The notes: generated from the letters alone by a model not told the origin. Shown: positions 33,959-43,427, numbered from the stretch's first letter. The stretch is 64,000 bases of DNA from VYFG01 sp965248685 (GCA_965248685.1 CBDFKC010000003.1:558001-622000), one strand, 5' to 3'. Numbers and translations are program-made.

Positions 33959-35356
33959 CTACTCTTCGAGTGCGGCCATGCGGTTATGCGCATGCAGCGC
34001 AGCGACCTTATAAGCCTCCGCCAGCGTTGGATAGTTAAAAGCGTTCTCGAGGAAATAATCTAACGTACCATGCAGGGTCAACACCGCCTGACCGATATGG
34101 ATTAGCTCCGTTGCGCCCTCGCCGACGATGTGTACCCCCAACAAGCGCCGACTCTTGGTAGAAAAAACTAGTTTCATCAGACCCGACTGAAGTCCCATTA
34201 CTTTTCCCCGGGAGGTTTCAGGTAGCGGGACAATACCAACTTCGTAACCAATTTTTCGCTTGGTTGCTTCCTCCTCACTCATACCGACGCTCGACATTTC
34301 TGGAACAGCATAGATCCCATAGGGGAAAAATTCCGGTAGCTGGTGAACCTTCTGACCAAGGGCATGCAACACTGCGGCTCGACCCTGTTCCAGCGAAGTC
34401 GACGCCAGACTGGGAAAACCGATTACATCGCCTGCGGCGTATATATGGGGAACTTTGGTCTGAAAATGCTCATTAACTTCGATGCGACCACGATGGTCAA
34501 CCTCAATCCCAACGTTTTCCAGACCGAGGTTGTCGGTCGCTCCCACCCTCCCTGCGGCAAATAAAACCATATCCGAAGCCATCGCTCGGTTACTCTCCAG
34601 ACGAACGATGCAGGTCCCGTTCTTTCGACATTCAATCTTGCTGACCTTCTGACCAAATTGTAGCCGCAGCCCCTGGTCCACAATGTCGTGACGAAAATGC
34701 ATTAAGACTTCCTTGTCGATAAAATCCAGCATCGTATCCCTGGGCTCCACCAGGGTTACATTGACATCTAAGGTTGAAAATATGGTCGCATACTCTACCC
34801 CCACCACCCCGGCACCAACCACGGTGAGAGACTTGGGCAGTTTGGTAATCCGAGTCACTTCGTCGCTATCAATAACGGTTTCACCATTGAACGGCACGTA
34901 GTCCGGTCGAAAAGTCCGGGTGCCAACTGCGAGGATATACCGTTCGGCCGTAAGCTCCAGCAGGTCGCCGATCTGGGTGTCGATTTCCAATACCTTATCA
35001 TCGCGAAAATGCGCGTGACCGTGATAAATATCCACACCATTTCGAACCATGTGGTCTTCCAGAATATCTACCTCACTTTGCAGGGTCATATTAAGACGTT
35101 GCATTAAATCCGACGCCTTGATATCTGCCTTGGCGCGATAAGAACGCCCGTAAAAACCCCGTTCGCGCCATCCAGTCAAATTGAGTACGGTTTCGCGCAG
35201 TGTTTTACTGGGAATCGTGCCAGTGTGCACACATACCCCACCGACCTGCTTCATGCCGTCAACAACCGCTACGTTTTTTCCTAATTTTGCTGCCTGAATC
35301 GCCGCAGTCTTGCCCGCAGGGCCGCTTCCGACAATGATTACATCGTATGTGTGCAT
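33959..35356 (-). CDS. sthA: Soluble pyridine nucleotide transhydrogenase
   Basis: SthA (UdhA), 465 residues, a flavoprotein that transfers electrons between NADPH and NAD+. FAD motif IIVGSGPAGKTAAIQAAKLG at the start; GGVCVHTGTIPSKTLRE replaces the redox Cys pair of dihydrolipoamide dehydrogenase with a single Cys (C-V-H-T), the SthA pattern; NAD motif TVVGAGVVGVEYA; late IYAAGDVIG; C-terminal HIGQAVLTLHGTLDYFLENAFNYPTLAEAYKVAA. Followed by the HlyU-like gene. Confidence 0.95.
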   Translation of the reverse strand: MHTYDVIIVGSGPAGKTAAIQAAKLGKNVAVVDGMKQVGGVCVHTGTIPSKTLRETVLNLTGWRERGFYGRSYRAKADIKASDLMQRLNMTLQSEVDILEDHMVRNGVDIYHGHAHFRDDKVLEIDTQIGDLLELTAERYILAVGTRTFRPDYVPFNGETVIDSDEVTRITKLPKSLTVVGAGVVGVEYATIFSTLDVNVTLVEPRDTMLDFIDKEVLMHFRHDIVDQGLRLQFGQKVSKIECRKNGTCIVRLESNRAMASDMVLFAAGRVGATDNLGLENVGIEVDHRGRIEVNEHFQTKVPHIYAAGDVIGFPSLASTSLEQGRAAVLHALGQKVHQLPEFFPYGIYAVPEMSSVGMSEEEATKRKIGYEVGIVPLPETSRGKVMGLQSGLMKLVFSTKSRRLLGVHIVGEGATELIHIGQAVLTLHGTLDYFLENAFNYPTLAEAYKVAALHAHNRMAALEE

Positions 35357-35568
35357 ATTATTGGTGTATTAGATTGGTGTATTAGGTTTCTTATTTTGGT
35401 TTGCCATAGTATCAGAGCTTGATTCTTATGATAAACCTGGAATATTATGCTATTGAATATTAGTATATTGGTGGTTTATTTTTCTATTTATGGACTTAAT
35501 TAGATAAATATTCTACCAAATGCCGGGTTTTAGAAATAGACCAAACCAATTGCCAGGAAAATTTGCCC

Positions 35569-37068
35569 ATGTTAGAAAATAATTCGCCTGATAAGGCCTC
35601 ATCAGACCAGCATAATTTGCTGGAAAAACTACGCCAAACTACCACAGGTCTTAATGTTGAGTATCCGTTGGCGGATGGAAAAACCAGTCGTCGAATTTAC
35701 CTCGATAGTACCGCCAGCACGCTACAGCTTGGGGTTGTAAAGGATGTGATGGAGCGCTATATGCCCTATTACGCCAATACCCATACCACTGTGCACTTTA
35801 ATGCCCAGTTATCGACCAGGGAATTTGAATGGGCCCATAACATGGCACTGGATTTTGTTGATGCGGACCACACAACCTACGGTAGTTTCTTCGTCGGCAG
35901 CGGTGCCACCGGCTGTATTAACCGGATCGCCCGCACCCTGAGCCGTAAGCGTCCGGAGCGAGACGTGGTCATCACGACCATCATGGAACACCACTCCAAC
36001 GACCTGCCCCATCGCAAAAATTTCAAGGAAGTGGTCCATGTTCCCGTGGTCGTAAGCGACCATGGTTTCGGGGCTGCCAACCTCGAAAAAATTGAAGAGG
36101 CCTTTGCGAAATATGGCGACCGGGTAAATTACATATCTGTTACTGGGGTGTCTAACGTGACCGGTATTGTAAATCCGATTTACGATATTGCAGAGATAGC
36201 CCATCGCCACGGTAGCCTGATTTTGGTGGATGCAGCACAAATGGCAGCGCATAAGCCAATTAAAATGAGTGGGCATGAAAACCCTTTGCGTAACCTGGAT
36301 ATGGTCGTTATGTCCGGGCATAAAATTTATGCGCCGTCTTCGCCTGGTGTCGTGGTAACCCGGCGCGACCTGTTTAGCGGGGTAGACCCGGTTGAGGTCG
36401 GTGGCGGCATGGTAGACGACGTTCACGTAGATCGATTTGTGCCGACGGATAATTTTCCCGACAGGGAAGAAGCGGGAACGCCTAATATTGCCGGGGCGAT
36501 TGCCCTTGCCACGGTGCTTTATACTCTGAAAAAAGTGGGCATGGATTATATTGACCAAGAAGAAACTTCGTTAGTGAGCTACGCGGTTTCTCAGCTGGCA
36601 GAGATTGAAAACGTAGTGGTCTACGGCCAGAATGACACCACCGCCTGCCCCCGTACCGGCGCGGTTTCAGTCAACATTCGAGGAATGCACCATTCGTTGA
36701 CCGCAGCCATACTTAACGATTATTTCAATATCGCGGTACGCAATGCCTGTTTCTGCGCCCACCCGTATGTGCGGGAGATGATCACCGACGACCTCGGCGA
36801 GCATATGGAGGACTTGTCTAACGAAGAGCTGGAAGCATTGGCCGAACTCCATCGCGGTATGGTTCGAGCCAGCTTCGGAATTTACAACACCCGGGAGGAT
36901 GTTGACGCATTGGTCGTCGCATTGCGGGAAATTTCGGGCAATCAGGATTATTATTACAGTCAGTATCGCCAGGCCGATGACGATAACTTCTTCCACAACA
37001 GCTTTAAATTCGATAGTGCGCCATTCTTTTCCACAACCAGCGCGGTGGATAATTGGCTGGCTGCCTAA
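35569..37068 (+). CDS. Class V aminotransferase (SufS-like fold)
   Basis: A pyridoxal-phosphate enzyme of about 499 residues. The PLP Lys is in VVMSGHKIYAPSSPGVVV; the phosphate-binding region is FVGSGATGCINR and the Asp is in LILVDAAQMAAH. The pattern is class V, related to cysteine desulfurases, but the residues around the catalytic Cys loop differ (RNACFCAHPYVREM has a Cys pair), and the protein is about 90 residues longer than SufS. Its substrate is therefore unknown. ATG at 35569 with AGGAAA 9 bases upstream is preferred over a TTG at 35563. A terminator follows. Confidence 0.85.
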   Translation: MLENNSPDKASSDQHNLLEKLRQTTTGLNVEYPLADGKTSRRIYLDSTASTLQLGVVKDVMERYMPYYANTHTTVHFNAQLSTREFEWAHNMALDFVDADHTTYGSFFVGSGATGCINRIARTLSRKRPERDVVITTIMEHHSNDLPHRKNFKEVVHVPVVVSDHGFGAANLEKIEEAFAKYGDRVNYISVTGVSNVTGIVNPIYDIAEIAHRHGSLILVDAAQMAAHKPIKMSGHENPLRNLDMVVMSGHKIYAPSSPGVVVTRRDLFSGVDPVEVGGGMVDDVHVDRFVPTDNFPDREEAGTPNIAGAIALATVLYTLKKVGMDYIDQEETSLVSYAVSQLAEIENVVVYGQNDTTACPRTGAVSVNIRGMHHSLTAAILNDYFNIAVRNACFCAHPYVREMITDDLGEHMEDLSNEELEALAELHRGMVRASFGIYNTREDVDALVVALREISGNQDYYYSQYRQADDDNFFHNSFKFDSAPFFSTTSAVDNWLAA

Positions 37069-37113
37069 GTTAATCGGGAAAACCCACGAGTCTCTAGAAT
37101 TACCTACTGGATA

Positions 37114-37146
37114 ACACAAGGGCTACGATAAGCCCTTGTGTTTTTT
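37114..37146 (+). terminator. Strong factor-independent terminator
   Basis: An 11-bp perfect stem (ACACAAGGGCT against AGCCCTTGTGT, loop ACGATA) is followed by a run of T at 37141-37146. It ends the aminotransferase transcript, 46 bases after the stop codon, and separates it from the protease gene. Confidence 0.92.
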
Positions 37147-37195
37147 AGTTTAGCGCCTAATATTAGACTCTATCCCGGTATTAAAGTAGAACATC

Positions 37196-38557
37196 ATGTC
37201 CCTGATCGTTGCTCGCCTTCGAGCTTGTTTGATTCTGACGTTTGTCGGCATGCTTGGTTTTCCGGCTTTCGCCATGCTACCCCAGGTAGTCGATGGAGAG
37301 CCGCTGCCAAGTCTGGCTCCCATGCTGGAAAACGTTTTGCCCGCGGTGGTTAATATTTCCACCTCCACCCGTATCAGTGCGGATGATAATCCGCTAAAGC
37401 GCGATCCATTCTTTCGCCAGTTTTTCCCCCGCCAGGAACAGCAGTCCAACAGTCTCGGCTCCGGCGTTATCGTCGATGCTGAACAGGGTTATATTCTGAC
37501 CAATCATCACGTAATCGATCAGGCCGATGAAATCAACGTCATTACAAATGACGGAAGGAACATCAAGGCTACTCTGGTCGGCTCCGATTCGGCCAGCGAT
37601 GTTGCGGTCATTCAGGTAGAGGAGCGAGACCTGGTTGCCATTGCATTGGGACGGTCTGACGAATTGAGGGTAGGAGATTTTGTAGTCGCTATCGGCAGCC
37701 CTTTCGGCTTAAGCCAGACCGTTACTTCTGGCATTGTTAGCGCCCTTGGTCGCAGCGGACTTGGTATCGAAGGCTATGAAGATTTTATCCAGACCGATGC
37801 CTCAATAAACCCGGGCAATTCCGGCGGTGCATTGGTTAACCTGCGGGGTGAACTCATTGGCATTAACACCGCGATATTATCCAGGGGAGGTGGCAGCGTC
37901 GGCGTAGGTTTTTCTATACCAATCGATATGACCCGGGCCCTGATGCTGCAACTGGTTGAGTTTGGTGATATCCGACGTGGCTTGATGGGAGTCGCGATGC
38001 AGGATCTGACACCTCAGTTGGCCGACGCCTTTGGCATCCCCGGAGAAAAGGGTGCGGTTGTTTCAGAGGTCATTCCTGGCTCCGCAGCGGAGGACGTTGG
38101 CATGCAATCGGGGGACGTCATTGTTAAATTTAATGACGAAGAAGTTGAAAGCGGCTCTGATCTACGTAATGCAGTTGGTTTACTGCGCGCCGGCGAGCAA
38201 GGCTCGGTGCAATATTATCGCGACGGTAAATTGCTTAAGAACGATGTCATCATAAAAGACGCTGACGAAATCGCCGGACGCTCCGAAACACCATCCGCCA
38301 GTGGTAAATTTTCCGGTGCACAGTTTGAAGTGGTCGAATCCAATGCCAGTCAAAGGCGGGGGATCAGGGTCACGGATATATTCCCGGATAGCCCGGCAGC
38401 GCAAACCGGCCTGGAATTGGGGGATATAATTTTCAATGTCAATAAAACCCGGGTTGAGTCGGTTGAAGATTTGTCCCAGGTTGCCGAAGGTTCTGGCGGT
38501 GTACTGTTGGTGCGGTTGATTCGTGATAGCCGGCCACTACTGCTGGTTGTTCAGTAA
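37196..38557 (+). CDS. Do-type periplasmic serine protease (DegQ/MucD-like)
   Basis: A HtrA-family protease-chaperone of 453 residues. N-terminal signal peptide (CLILTFVGMLGFPAFA). Trypsin-like domain with His in LTNHHVID, Asp in ASDVAVIQV and Ser in NPGNSGGAL. Two PDZ domains follow (about 265-355 and 370-453). Active as an oligomer in the periplasm, degrading misfolded proteins and, in relatives, controlling the sigma-E/AlgU pathway. Stands as the first gene of the rpe-gph-trp run, 29 bases upstream of rpe. Confidence 0.95.
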   Translation: MSLIVARLRACLILTFVGMLGFPAFAMLPQVVDGEPLPSLAPMLENVLPAVVNISTSTRISADDNPLKRDPFFRQFFPRQEQQSNSLGSGVIVDAEQGYILTNHHVIDQADEINVITNDGRNIKATLVGSDSASDVAVIQVEERDLVAIALGRSDELRVGDFVVAIGSPFGLSQTVTSGIVSALGRSGLGIEGYEDFIQTDASINPGNSGGALVNLRGELIGINTAILSRGGGSVGVGFSIPIDMTRALMLQLVEFGDIRRGLMGVAMQDLTPQLADAFGIPGEKGAVVSEVIPGSAAEDVGMQSGDVIVKFNDEEVESGSDLRNAVGLLRAGEQGSVQYYRDGKLLKNDVIIKDADEIAGRSETPSASGKFSGAQFEVVESNASQRRGIRVTDIFPDSPAAQTGLELGDIIFNVNKTRVESVEDLSQVAEGSGGVLLVRLIRDSRPLLLVVQ

Positions 38558-38586
38558 AATTCACGGAAAATATTTCTGGCGAACTC

Positions 38587-39273
38587 ATGACCGATTTCAT
38601 CCTCGCGCCTTCAATACTTTCGGCAAACTTTGCCCGACTGGGAGCAGAAGTAGAGAACGTTTTGGCCGCCGGTGCCGATTTTGTCCATTTTGACGTGATG
38701 GACAATCACTACGTACCAAATCTCACCATTGGCCCCATGGTCTGCCAGGCTTTACGCGACCACGGCATTAGCGCGCCCATAGACGTTCATCTAATGATTA
38801 AACCTGTCGATCGTATTATTCCGGACTTCGCGGATGCCGGAGCCAGTTACATTACGTTTCACCCGGAAGCCTCGGACCACGTCGACAGAACCCTCCAGCT
38901 AATCGCGCAACAGGGATGCAAAGCCGGACTGGTGTTCAACCCGGCAACGCCTATTGAAATCCTCAACTACGTAATCGACAGGGTAGATATGATTTTGCTG
39001 ATGTCGGTTAACCCTGGATTTGGCGGTCAGAAGTTTATTCCCTCGGTACTTGATAAACTACGCCAGGTTCGTGCCATCATTGACGCCAGTGGACGAGATA
39101 TTCGACTAGAGATTGATGGAGGCGTGAAGCTCGACAATATTGCTGAAATCGCCCGGGCTGGTGCTGATACTTTTGTCGCTGGCAGTGCAATATTTGGTGC
39201 CGCTATGGATACCGATACCCATCGATATGACAGCGTCATCAACGCTATGAGAGAACAACTCTCAACTATTTAA
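38587..39273 (+). CDS. rpe: Ribulose-phosphate 3-epimerase
   Basis: Rpe, 228 residues, a TIM-barrel enzyme interconverting ribulose-5-phosphate and xylulose-5-phosphate in the pentose phosphate pathway. Conserved segments: APSILSANFARLG, FDVMDNHYVPNLTIGP, VNPGFGGQKFIP and EIDGGV. Next gene is gph, 21 bases away, an arrangement shared with Pseudomonas and other gammaproteobacteria upstream of trpE. Confidence 0.96.
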   Translation: MTDFILAPSILSANFARLGAEVENVLAAGADFVHFDVMDNHYVPNLTIGPMVCQALRDHGISAPIDVHLMIKPVDRIIPDFADAGASYITFHPEASDHVDRTLQLIAQQGCKAGLVFNPATPIEILNYVIDRVDMILLMSVNPGFGGQKFIPSVLDKLRQVRAIIDASGRDIRLEIDGGVKLDNIAEIARAGADTFVAGSAIFGAAMDTDTHRYDSVINAMREQLSTI

Positions 39274-39294
39274 GCACTCTCTACTTTTCTAACT

Positions 39295-39966
39295 ATGTTT
39301 CCAGCTAAAGGTCTGTTGTTTGACCTTGACGGAACTCTGGTTGAGTCATTTCCAGATATCGCCTATGCGGTCAACCTGATGCGCAATCAAATGGGTATGG
39401 GTGATGCCCGGGAAAAAGATATCAGAAACTGGGTGGGAAATGGCTCGCCCAAATTGATTGAGCGGGCCCTGACCGGTGACCTTGATGGTGAACCAGAATC
39501 CGAATTGTTAGACCGGGGATTGCAAATGTTTCTGGATTATTATGCGAAAAATATCTGGGTCAACAGCGAAATATACCCCGGTGTAGTCGCCACCCTGGAA
39601 CAATTCCTTAACGATGGTTTCAGAATGGCCTGCGTAACCAACAAACCGAGCCGGCACACCCATGCGCTACTGAGCGCGTCTGGGCTGTCACCTTATTTCA
39701 CTAGCGTGGTAGCCGGTGATACGCTGGCCCAGCGCAAACCGGATCCAGCTCCATTGCTATGCGCAGCTGCGGAACTAGGCCTCTCGACTGGTCAATGCAT
39801 CATGGTGGGCGACTCGGTCAACGATATCCTGGCGGCCCAGGCAGCGACGATACCTGTACTTTGCCTCACATATGGGTACAATCAAGGCTTGGATTTATCC
39901 AGCTACCACCCCAATGCTATGCTGGACCAGTTTGCCGAGATTGGGTCGCTGGTTGAAATAAGCTGA
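39295..39966 (+). CDS. gph: Phosphoglycolate phosphatase
   Basis: Gph, 223 residues, a HAD-family phosphatase that recycles 2-phosphoglycolate. HAD motif I LFDLDGTLVES (nucleophile Asp and DxD), motif II VTNKPS, motif III RKPDPAP (Lys), motif IV MVGDSVNDILAA. Cap domain of the class I helical type. Length normal. 44 bases later the trp leader begins. Confidence 0.95.
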   Translation: MFPAKGLLFDLDGTLVESFPDIAYAVNLMRNQMGMGDAREKDIRNWVGNGSPKLIERALTGDLDGEPESELLDRGLQMFLDYYAKNIWVNSEIYPGVVATLEQFLNDGFRMACVTNKPSRHTHALLSASGLSPYFTSVVAGDTLAQRKPDPAPLLCAAAELGLSTGQCIMVGDSVNDILAAQAATIPVLCLTYGYNQGLDLSSYHPNAMLDQFAEIGSLVEIS

Positions 39967-40010
39967 ATCCCTCAGGTATAGTAACCAAAGCTTTCAAATT
40001 ATCTTTAAGT

Positions 40011-40079
40011 ATGTCCTGTTTCATCACACAGCAAATCGAAATTATGCGCAGTTGGCGTTGGCGACCCTGGTGCCGCTAA
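40011..40079 (+). CDS. trpL: Trp-rich leader peptide of the trp operon
   Basis: A 22-residue reading frame, MSCFITQQIEI followed by MRSWRWRPWCR and a TAA stop, located 55 bases upstream of trpE. Three Trp codons lie in six positions, the expected mark of a ribosome-sensing attenuation leader. A shorter frame starting at the internal ATG (40044) is also possible. I could not draw a convincing terminator with a T run before trpE; a weak 7-bp stem (GTTGGCG / CGCTAAC) covers the Trp codons. The leader assignment is an inference from Trp content and position. Confidence 0.7.
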   Translation: MSCFITQQIEIMRSWRWRPWCR

Positions 40080-40133
40080 CCGCTGTTCGCTTTTCTGATT
40101 TCAACTGCTGTTCAACTATTGTGATGAATACCC

Positions 40134-41633
40134 ATGCTGACCCTAGATCAATTTAACGCCTACGCCAATCGCGGCTACAGTCGCATCCCTGTCACTTGCG
40201 AAGTCCTTGCCGACCTCGAAACACCGTTAAGTACCTACCTTAAGCTCGCCGCCAAACCCTATAGCTATTTACTCGAGTCGGTTCAGGGTGGTGAAAAATG
40301 GGGCCGCTACTCGATTATCGGTTTACCTTGTCATACCCGGCTCGAGGTAACTGGCAACCTGATTCGTTACTACCAGGTCAATGATCTGGTTGATGAAGTC
40401 CGGAGCGACGATCCACTGGAACATATCAGGGAATACCAAAAACGTTATCAAGTACCGGAAGTAGAAGGCATGCCAAGATTTACCGGTGGCCTGGTAGGGT
40501 ATTTTGGCTACGACACGGTAAAACACATAGAGCCCCACCTTGGCGCGGTGCCCCGGCAGGATCCGATCGCCGCACCCGATATATTACTGATGGTCTCTGA
40601 AGAAGTGGTGATATTCGATAATTTATCTGGACGTCTGATCGTTCTCGTCAACGCCGACCCGACTGTCCCCAATGCCTATGCAATGGCCTGTGATCGACTG
40701 ACCCAACTGACCGGTGAATTGCAGCAACCACTGCCCGAACAACCACGGGTCCAATACCCCGAAAACGCTGAAGAAGCCAGCTACCATTCGTCGCTGGACC
40801 GCGAGGCTTACATGGCCGGCGTGGAAAAGTGTCGTCAGTATATTCGCGATGGGGATGTATTCCAGGTGGTGTTATCCCAACGCATGTCGATTCCCTACCA
40901 GGCACCACCGCTGGAATTGTACCGCGCACTACGCACCCTGAACCCTTCTCCATATATGTTTTTTCTCGACCTGGATTCGTTTCAGGTTGCGAGTTCATCA
41001 CCGGAAATTCTGGTGCGGCTGGAACAGGGTGAGGTTACGCTACGACCAATTGCCGGTACCAGACGGCGGGGTGAGTCTCCCGAGCAGGATCAGGCTCTGG
41101 CGGAAGAGCTGCTGGCCGACCCAAAAGAACTCGCGGAACACCTGATGTTGATTGATCTTGGGCGGAACGATGTCGGCAGGGTTTCGGAGATTGGCGGCGT
41201 CACACTCACCGACAAAATGATTATTGAGCGCTACTCTCATGTCATGCATATTGTGTCAAATGTAACCGGGAAAATTCTTCCAGGCCTTGATGCCCTCGAT
41301 GTTCTGCGAGCAACTTTTCCCGCCGGAACATTGTCTGGCGCCCCCAAGGTCAGGGCGATGGAAATAATAGAGGAACTGGAACCGGATAAGCGTGGCATCT
41401 ACTCTGGTGCGATTGGATACATTGGCTGGAATGGCAATATGGATACCGCCATTGCGATCCGAACGGCGTTAATCAAAGACGACATGGTATATATCCAGGC
41501 AGGCGCAGGTATCGTTGCGGATTCGGTTGCGGAGACCGAGTGGGAAGAAACCCTAAGCAAAGCAAGGGCTATATTTACCGCAGTGAATATGGTAAATGCA
41601 GGGCTGCACCAGCCCTTAGATGGAGGACTGTAA
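40134..41633 (+). CDS. trpE: Anthranilate synthase component I
   Basis: TrpE, 499 residues, converts chorismate plus ammonia to anthranilate. N-terminal LLESVQGGEKWGRYSIIG is the tryptophan-feedback site region (LLES); the chorismate-binding domain has DLGRNDVGRVSE, FPAGTLSGAPKVRAMEII and QAGAGIVADSVAETEWEE. Glutamine-derived ammonia comes from TrpG, encoded 2 bases downstream. Expected to be controlled by the leader just upstream. Confidence 0.97.
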   Translation: MLTLDQFNAYANRGYSRIPVTCEVLADLETPLSTYLKLAAKPYSYLLESVQGGEKWGRYSIIGLPCHTRLEVTGNLIRYYQVNDLVDEVRSDDPLEHIREYQKRYQVPEVEGMPRFTGGLVGYFGYDTVKHIEPHLGAVPRQDPIAAPDILLMVSEEVVIFDNLSGRLIVLVNADPTVPNAYAMACDRLTQLTGELQQPLPEQPRVQYPENAEEASYHSSLDREAYMAGVEKCRQYIRDGDVFQVVLSQRMSIPYQAPPLELYRALRTLNPSPYMFFLDLDSFQVASSSPEILVRLEQGEVTLRPIAGTRRRGESPEQDQALAEELLADPKELAEHLMLIDLGRNDVGRVSEIGGVTLTDKMIIERYSHVMHIVSNVTGKILPGLDALDVLRATFPAGTLSGAPKVRAMEIIEELEPDKRGIYSGAIGYIGWNGNMDTAIAIRTALIKDDMVYIQAGAGIVADSVAETEWEETLSKARAIFTAVNMVNAGLHQPLDGGL

Positions 41634-41634
41634 G

Positions 41635-42201
41635 ATGCTGGTAATGATCGATAATTACGACTCCTTCACCTATAACCTGGTGCAATACTTTGGCGAACTT
41701 GGGCAGCAGGTTAAAGTTTTTAGAAATGACCAGATAAGCGTTGACCAGTTGGTTGATCTGGCCCCTGAATTCCTGGTCATCTCACCGGGACCCTGTACCC
41801 CGGACTTGGCTGGTATTTCGGTGGGCGCGATCCAGCGACTGAGCCGTGAAATTCCCGTGCTTGGAGTATGCCTTGGGCATCAAAGTATCGGTCAGGCGTT
41901 CGGTGGCAGAGTAGTCCATGCCCAAACCTTGATGCATGGAAAAACATCCTTGATCCGGCACCAGCAGGCAGGTGTATTTTCTGAGTTGCCCGACCCATTT
42001 CAGGCTACCCGCTATCATTCTTTGGTGATCGAGCCTGGCTCATTACCAGATTGTCTTGAAGTAACTGCACGCAGCGAAGATGGAGAAATCATGGCGGTCC
42101 GGCATCGGGAGCTACCGATACAAGGGGTCCAGTTTCACCCGGAATCCATCGAAACCCACCACGGCCACGCGCTACTCAAGAACTTCTTGCAGGGAAAATA
42201 A
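41635..42201 (+). CDS. trpG: Anthranilate synthase component II (glutamine amidotransferase)
   Basis: TrpG, 188 residues, supplies ammonia to TrpE. Class I amidotransferase with the nucleophile Cys in GVCLGHQSIG, and catalytic His and Glu in FHPESIET; oxyanion-loop SPGPCTPD. The frame reaches back to 41620, but ATG at 41635 with GGAGG 8 bases upstream is the likely start. The next gene is trpC, 3 bases away; trpD is missing between them. Confidence 0.96.
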   Translation: MLVMIDNYDSFTYNLVQYFGELGQQVKVFRNDQISVDQLVDLAPEFLVISPGPCTPDLAGISVGAIQRLSREIPVLGVCLGHQSIGQAFGGRVVHAQTLMHGKTSLIRHQQAGVFSELPDPFQATRYHSLVIEPGSLPDCLEVTARSEDGEIMAVRHRELPIQGVQFHPESIETHHGHALLKNFLQGK

Positions 42202-42204
42202 TCG

Positions 42205-43014
42205 ATGAGCGATATACTGGATAAAATCCTGGAACATAAAGCTATGGAGGTTGCCTCCCGAGCGCAAGCGCGTCCCCTTGAAAAAATACTGAGGCAGCTT
42301 GCCGGTGATTCTGTTACCGCTACCCGAGGTTTTATCAACGCACTGGAGGCAAAAATTACCACCGGTCGGCCAGGGGTCATTGCCGAGATTAAAAAAGCTT
42401 CTCCGAGTAAAGGCGTTATTCGAGAAAGTTTTGATCCTGGAGAAATCGCCACCAGCTATGCCAGGGGTGGCGCTGCCTGTCTTTCAGTATTAACCGATGA
42501 GCAATTTTTCCAAGGCCACGAAAACTACCTGAAGATGGCCCGCAGGGTGACCGAGTTGCCGGTAATCCGTAAGGACTTTATGGTCGATCCTTACCAGATC
42601 TACGAATCACGTCTGATGGGTGCCGATGCGATTTTGTTGATTGTGGCCGCCCTTGACGACAGCCAGCTGGAAAAAATGGCCGGGTTGGCCCAACGACTGG
42701 ACATGGATGTACTGGTGGAAGTCCATGACCGTCACGAGTTGGAGCGGGTATTAAAGTTACCCGGCCGTTTAATCGGAATAAATAATCGAAACCTGCGTAC
42801 CTTCGAAACCCGACTGGAGACAACCATAGAGTTGCTTGACGCGATCCCCGATGACAAGATCGTGGTCACTGAAAGCGGGATTCATACGGCAGAAAACATC
42901 GACTTAATGCGTCAAAACAACGTTCACGCATTTCTGGTTGGGGAGGCGTTTATGCGTGCTACTGACCCCGGCGATAAACTGGCACAGTTGTTTTTTCCGG
43001 ATTTCACATTATGA
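42205..43014 (+). CDS. trpC: Indole-3-glycerol phosphate synthase
   Basis: TrpC, 269 residues, converts the anthranilate ribulose product to indole-3-glycerol phosphate. TIM barrel with VIAEIKKASPSKGVI, LSVLTDEQFFQGH, VIRKDFMVDPYQIYESR, GINNRNLRTF, and VTESGI. It is a stand-alone TrpC, without fused TrpF. The usual order trpG-trpD-trpC is broken because trpD is absent. The OsmC gene starts 4 bases before its stop. Confidence 0.97.
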   Translation: MSDILDKILEHKAMEVASRAQARPLEKILRQLAGDSVTATRGFINALEAKITTGRPGVIAEIKKASPSKGVIRESFDPGEIATSYARGGAACLSVLTDEQFFQGHENYLKMARRVTELPVIRKDFMVDPYQIYESRLMGADAILLIVAALDDSQLEKMAGLAQRLDMDVLVEVHDRHELERVLKLPGRLIGINNRNLRTFETRLETTIELLDAIPDDKIVVTESGIHTAENIDLMRQNNVHAFLVGEAFMRATDPGDKLAQLFFPDFTL

Positions 43015-43427
43015 ATGTAACGCTAAAACGAAACGGCAAACTGGGATTTTCTGCCACCACTGAAAGCGGCCATGGCTTGATTGTCGACGGCTCCCCGGAC
43101 CATGGCGGTGAAAATAAGGGTGCCCGTCCAATGGAAATGATCTTGATCGGCTTGGGTGGCTGCAGCGGTATCGATGTTAGTTTAATTCTGGAAAAGAGTC
43201 GGCAGCAAGTCAGCGACATTAGTATCAGTATCCAGGCGCAACGAGCCGATGCGATACCCAGTGTGTTTACCGATGTGCTGGTGGACTACCAGATAACCGG
43301 CACCGACCTGGATCCAAATAAAGTAGCCCGAGCGATAAAGCTGTCAATGGAAAAATATTGTTCGGTTACTCGGATGCTGGAACCGTCGGTAAATATTACC
43401 CATCGCCACACGATTGAATCGGCCTGA
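43011..43427 (+). CDS. OsmC-family protein (YhfA-like)
   Basis: A protein of 138 residues of the OsmC/Ohr superfamily: ENKGARPMEMILIGLGGCSGIDV holds the first redox Cys and KYCSVTRML the second. This pair is the thiol-peroxidase motif of the fold. It is closest to the YhfA branch, which often sits behind trpC in gammaproteobacteria. Overlap of 4 bases with trpC indicates an operon; a link to Trp synthesis is not implied. Confidence 0.9.
   Translation: MNVTLKRNGKLGFSATTESGHGLIVDGSPDHGGENKGARPMEMILIGLGGCSGIDVSLILEKSRQQVSDISISIQAQRADAIPSVFTDVLVDYQITGTDLDPNKVARAIKLSMEKYCSVTRMLEPSVNITHRHTIESA

Noticed and set aside
40080..40133. Attenuator terminator between the trp leader and trpE
   Set aside because: No stem followed by a T run can be drawn; only a weak 7-bp stem with one G-T pair over the Trp codons.
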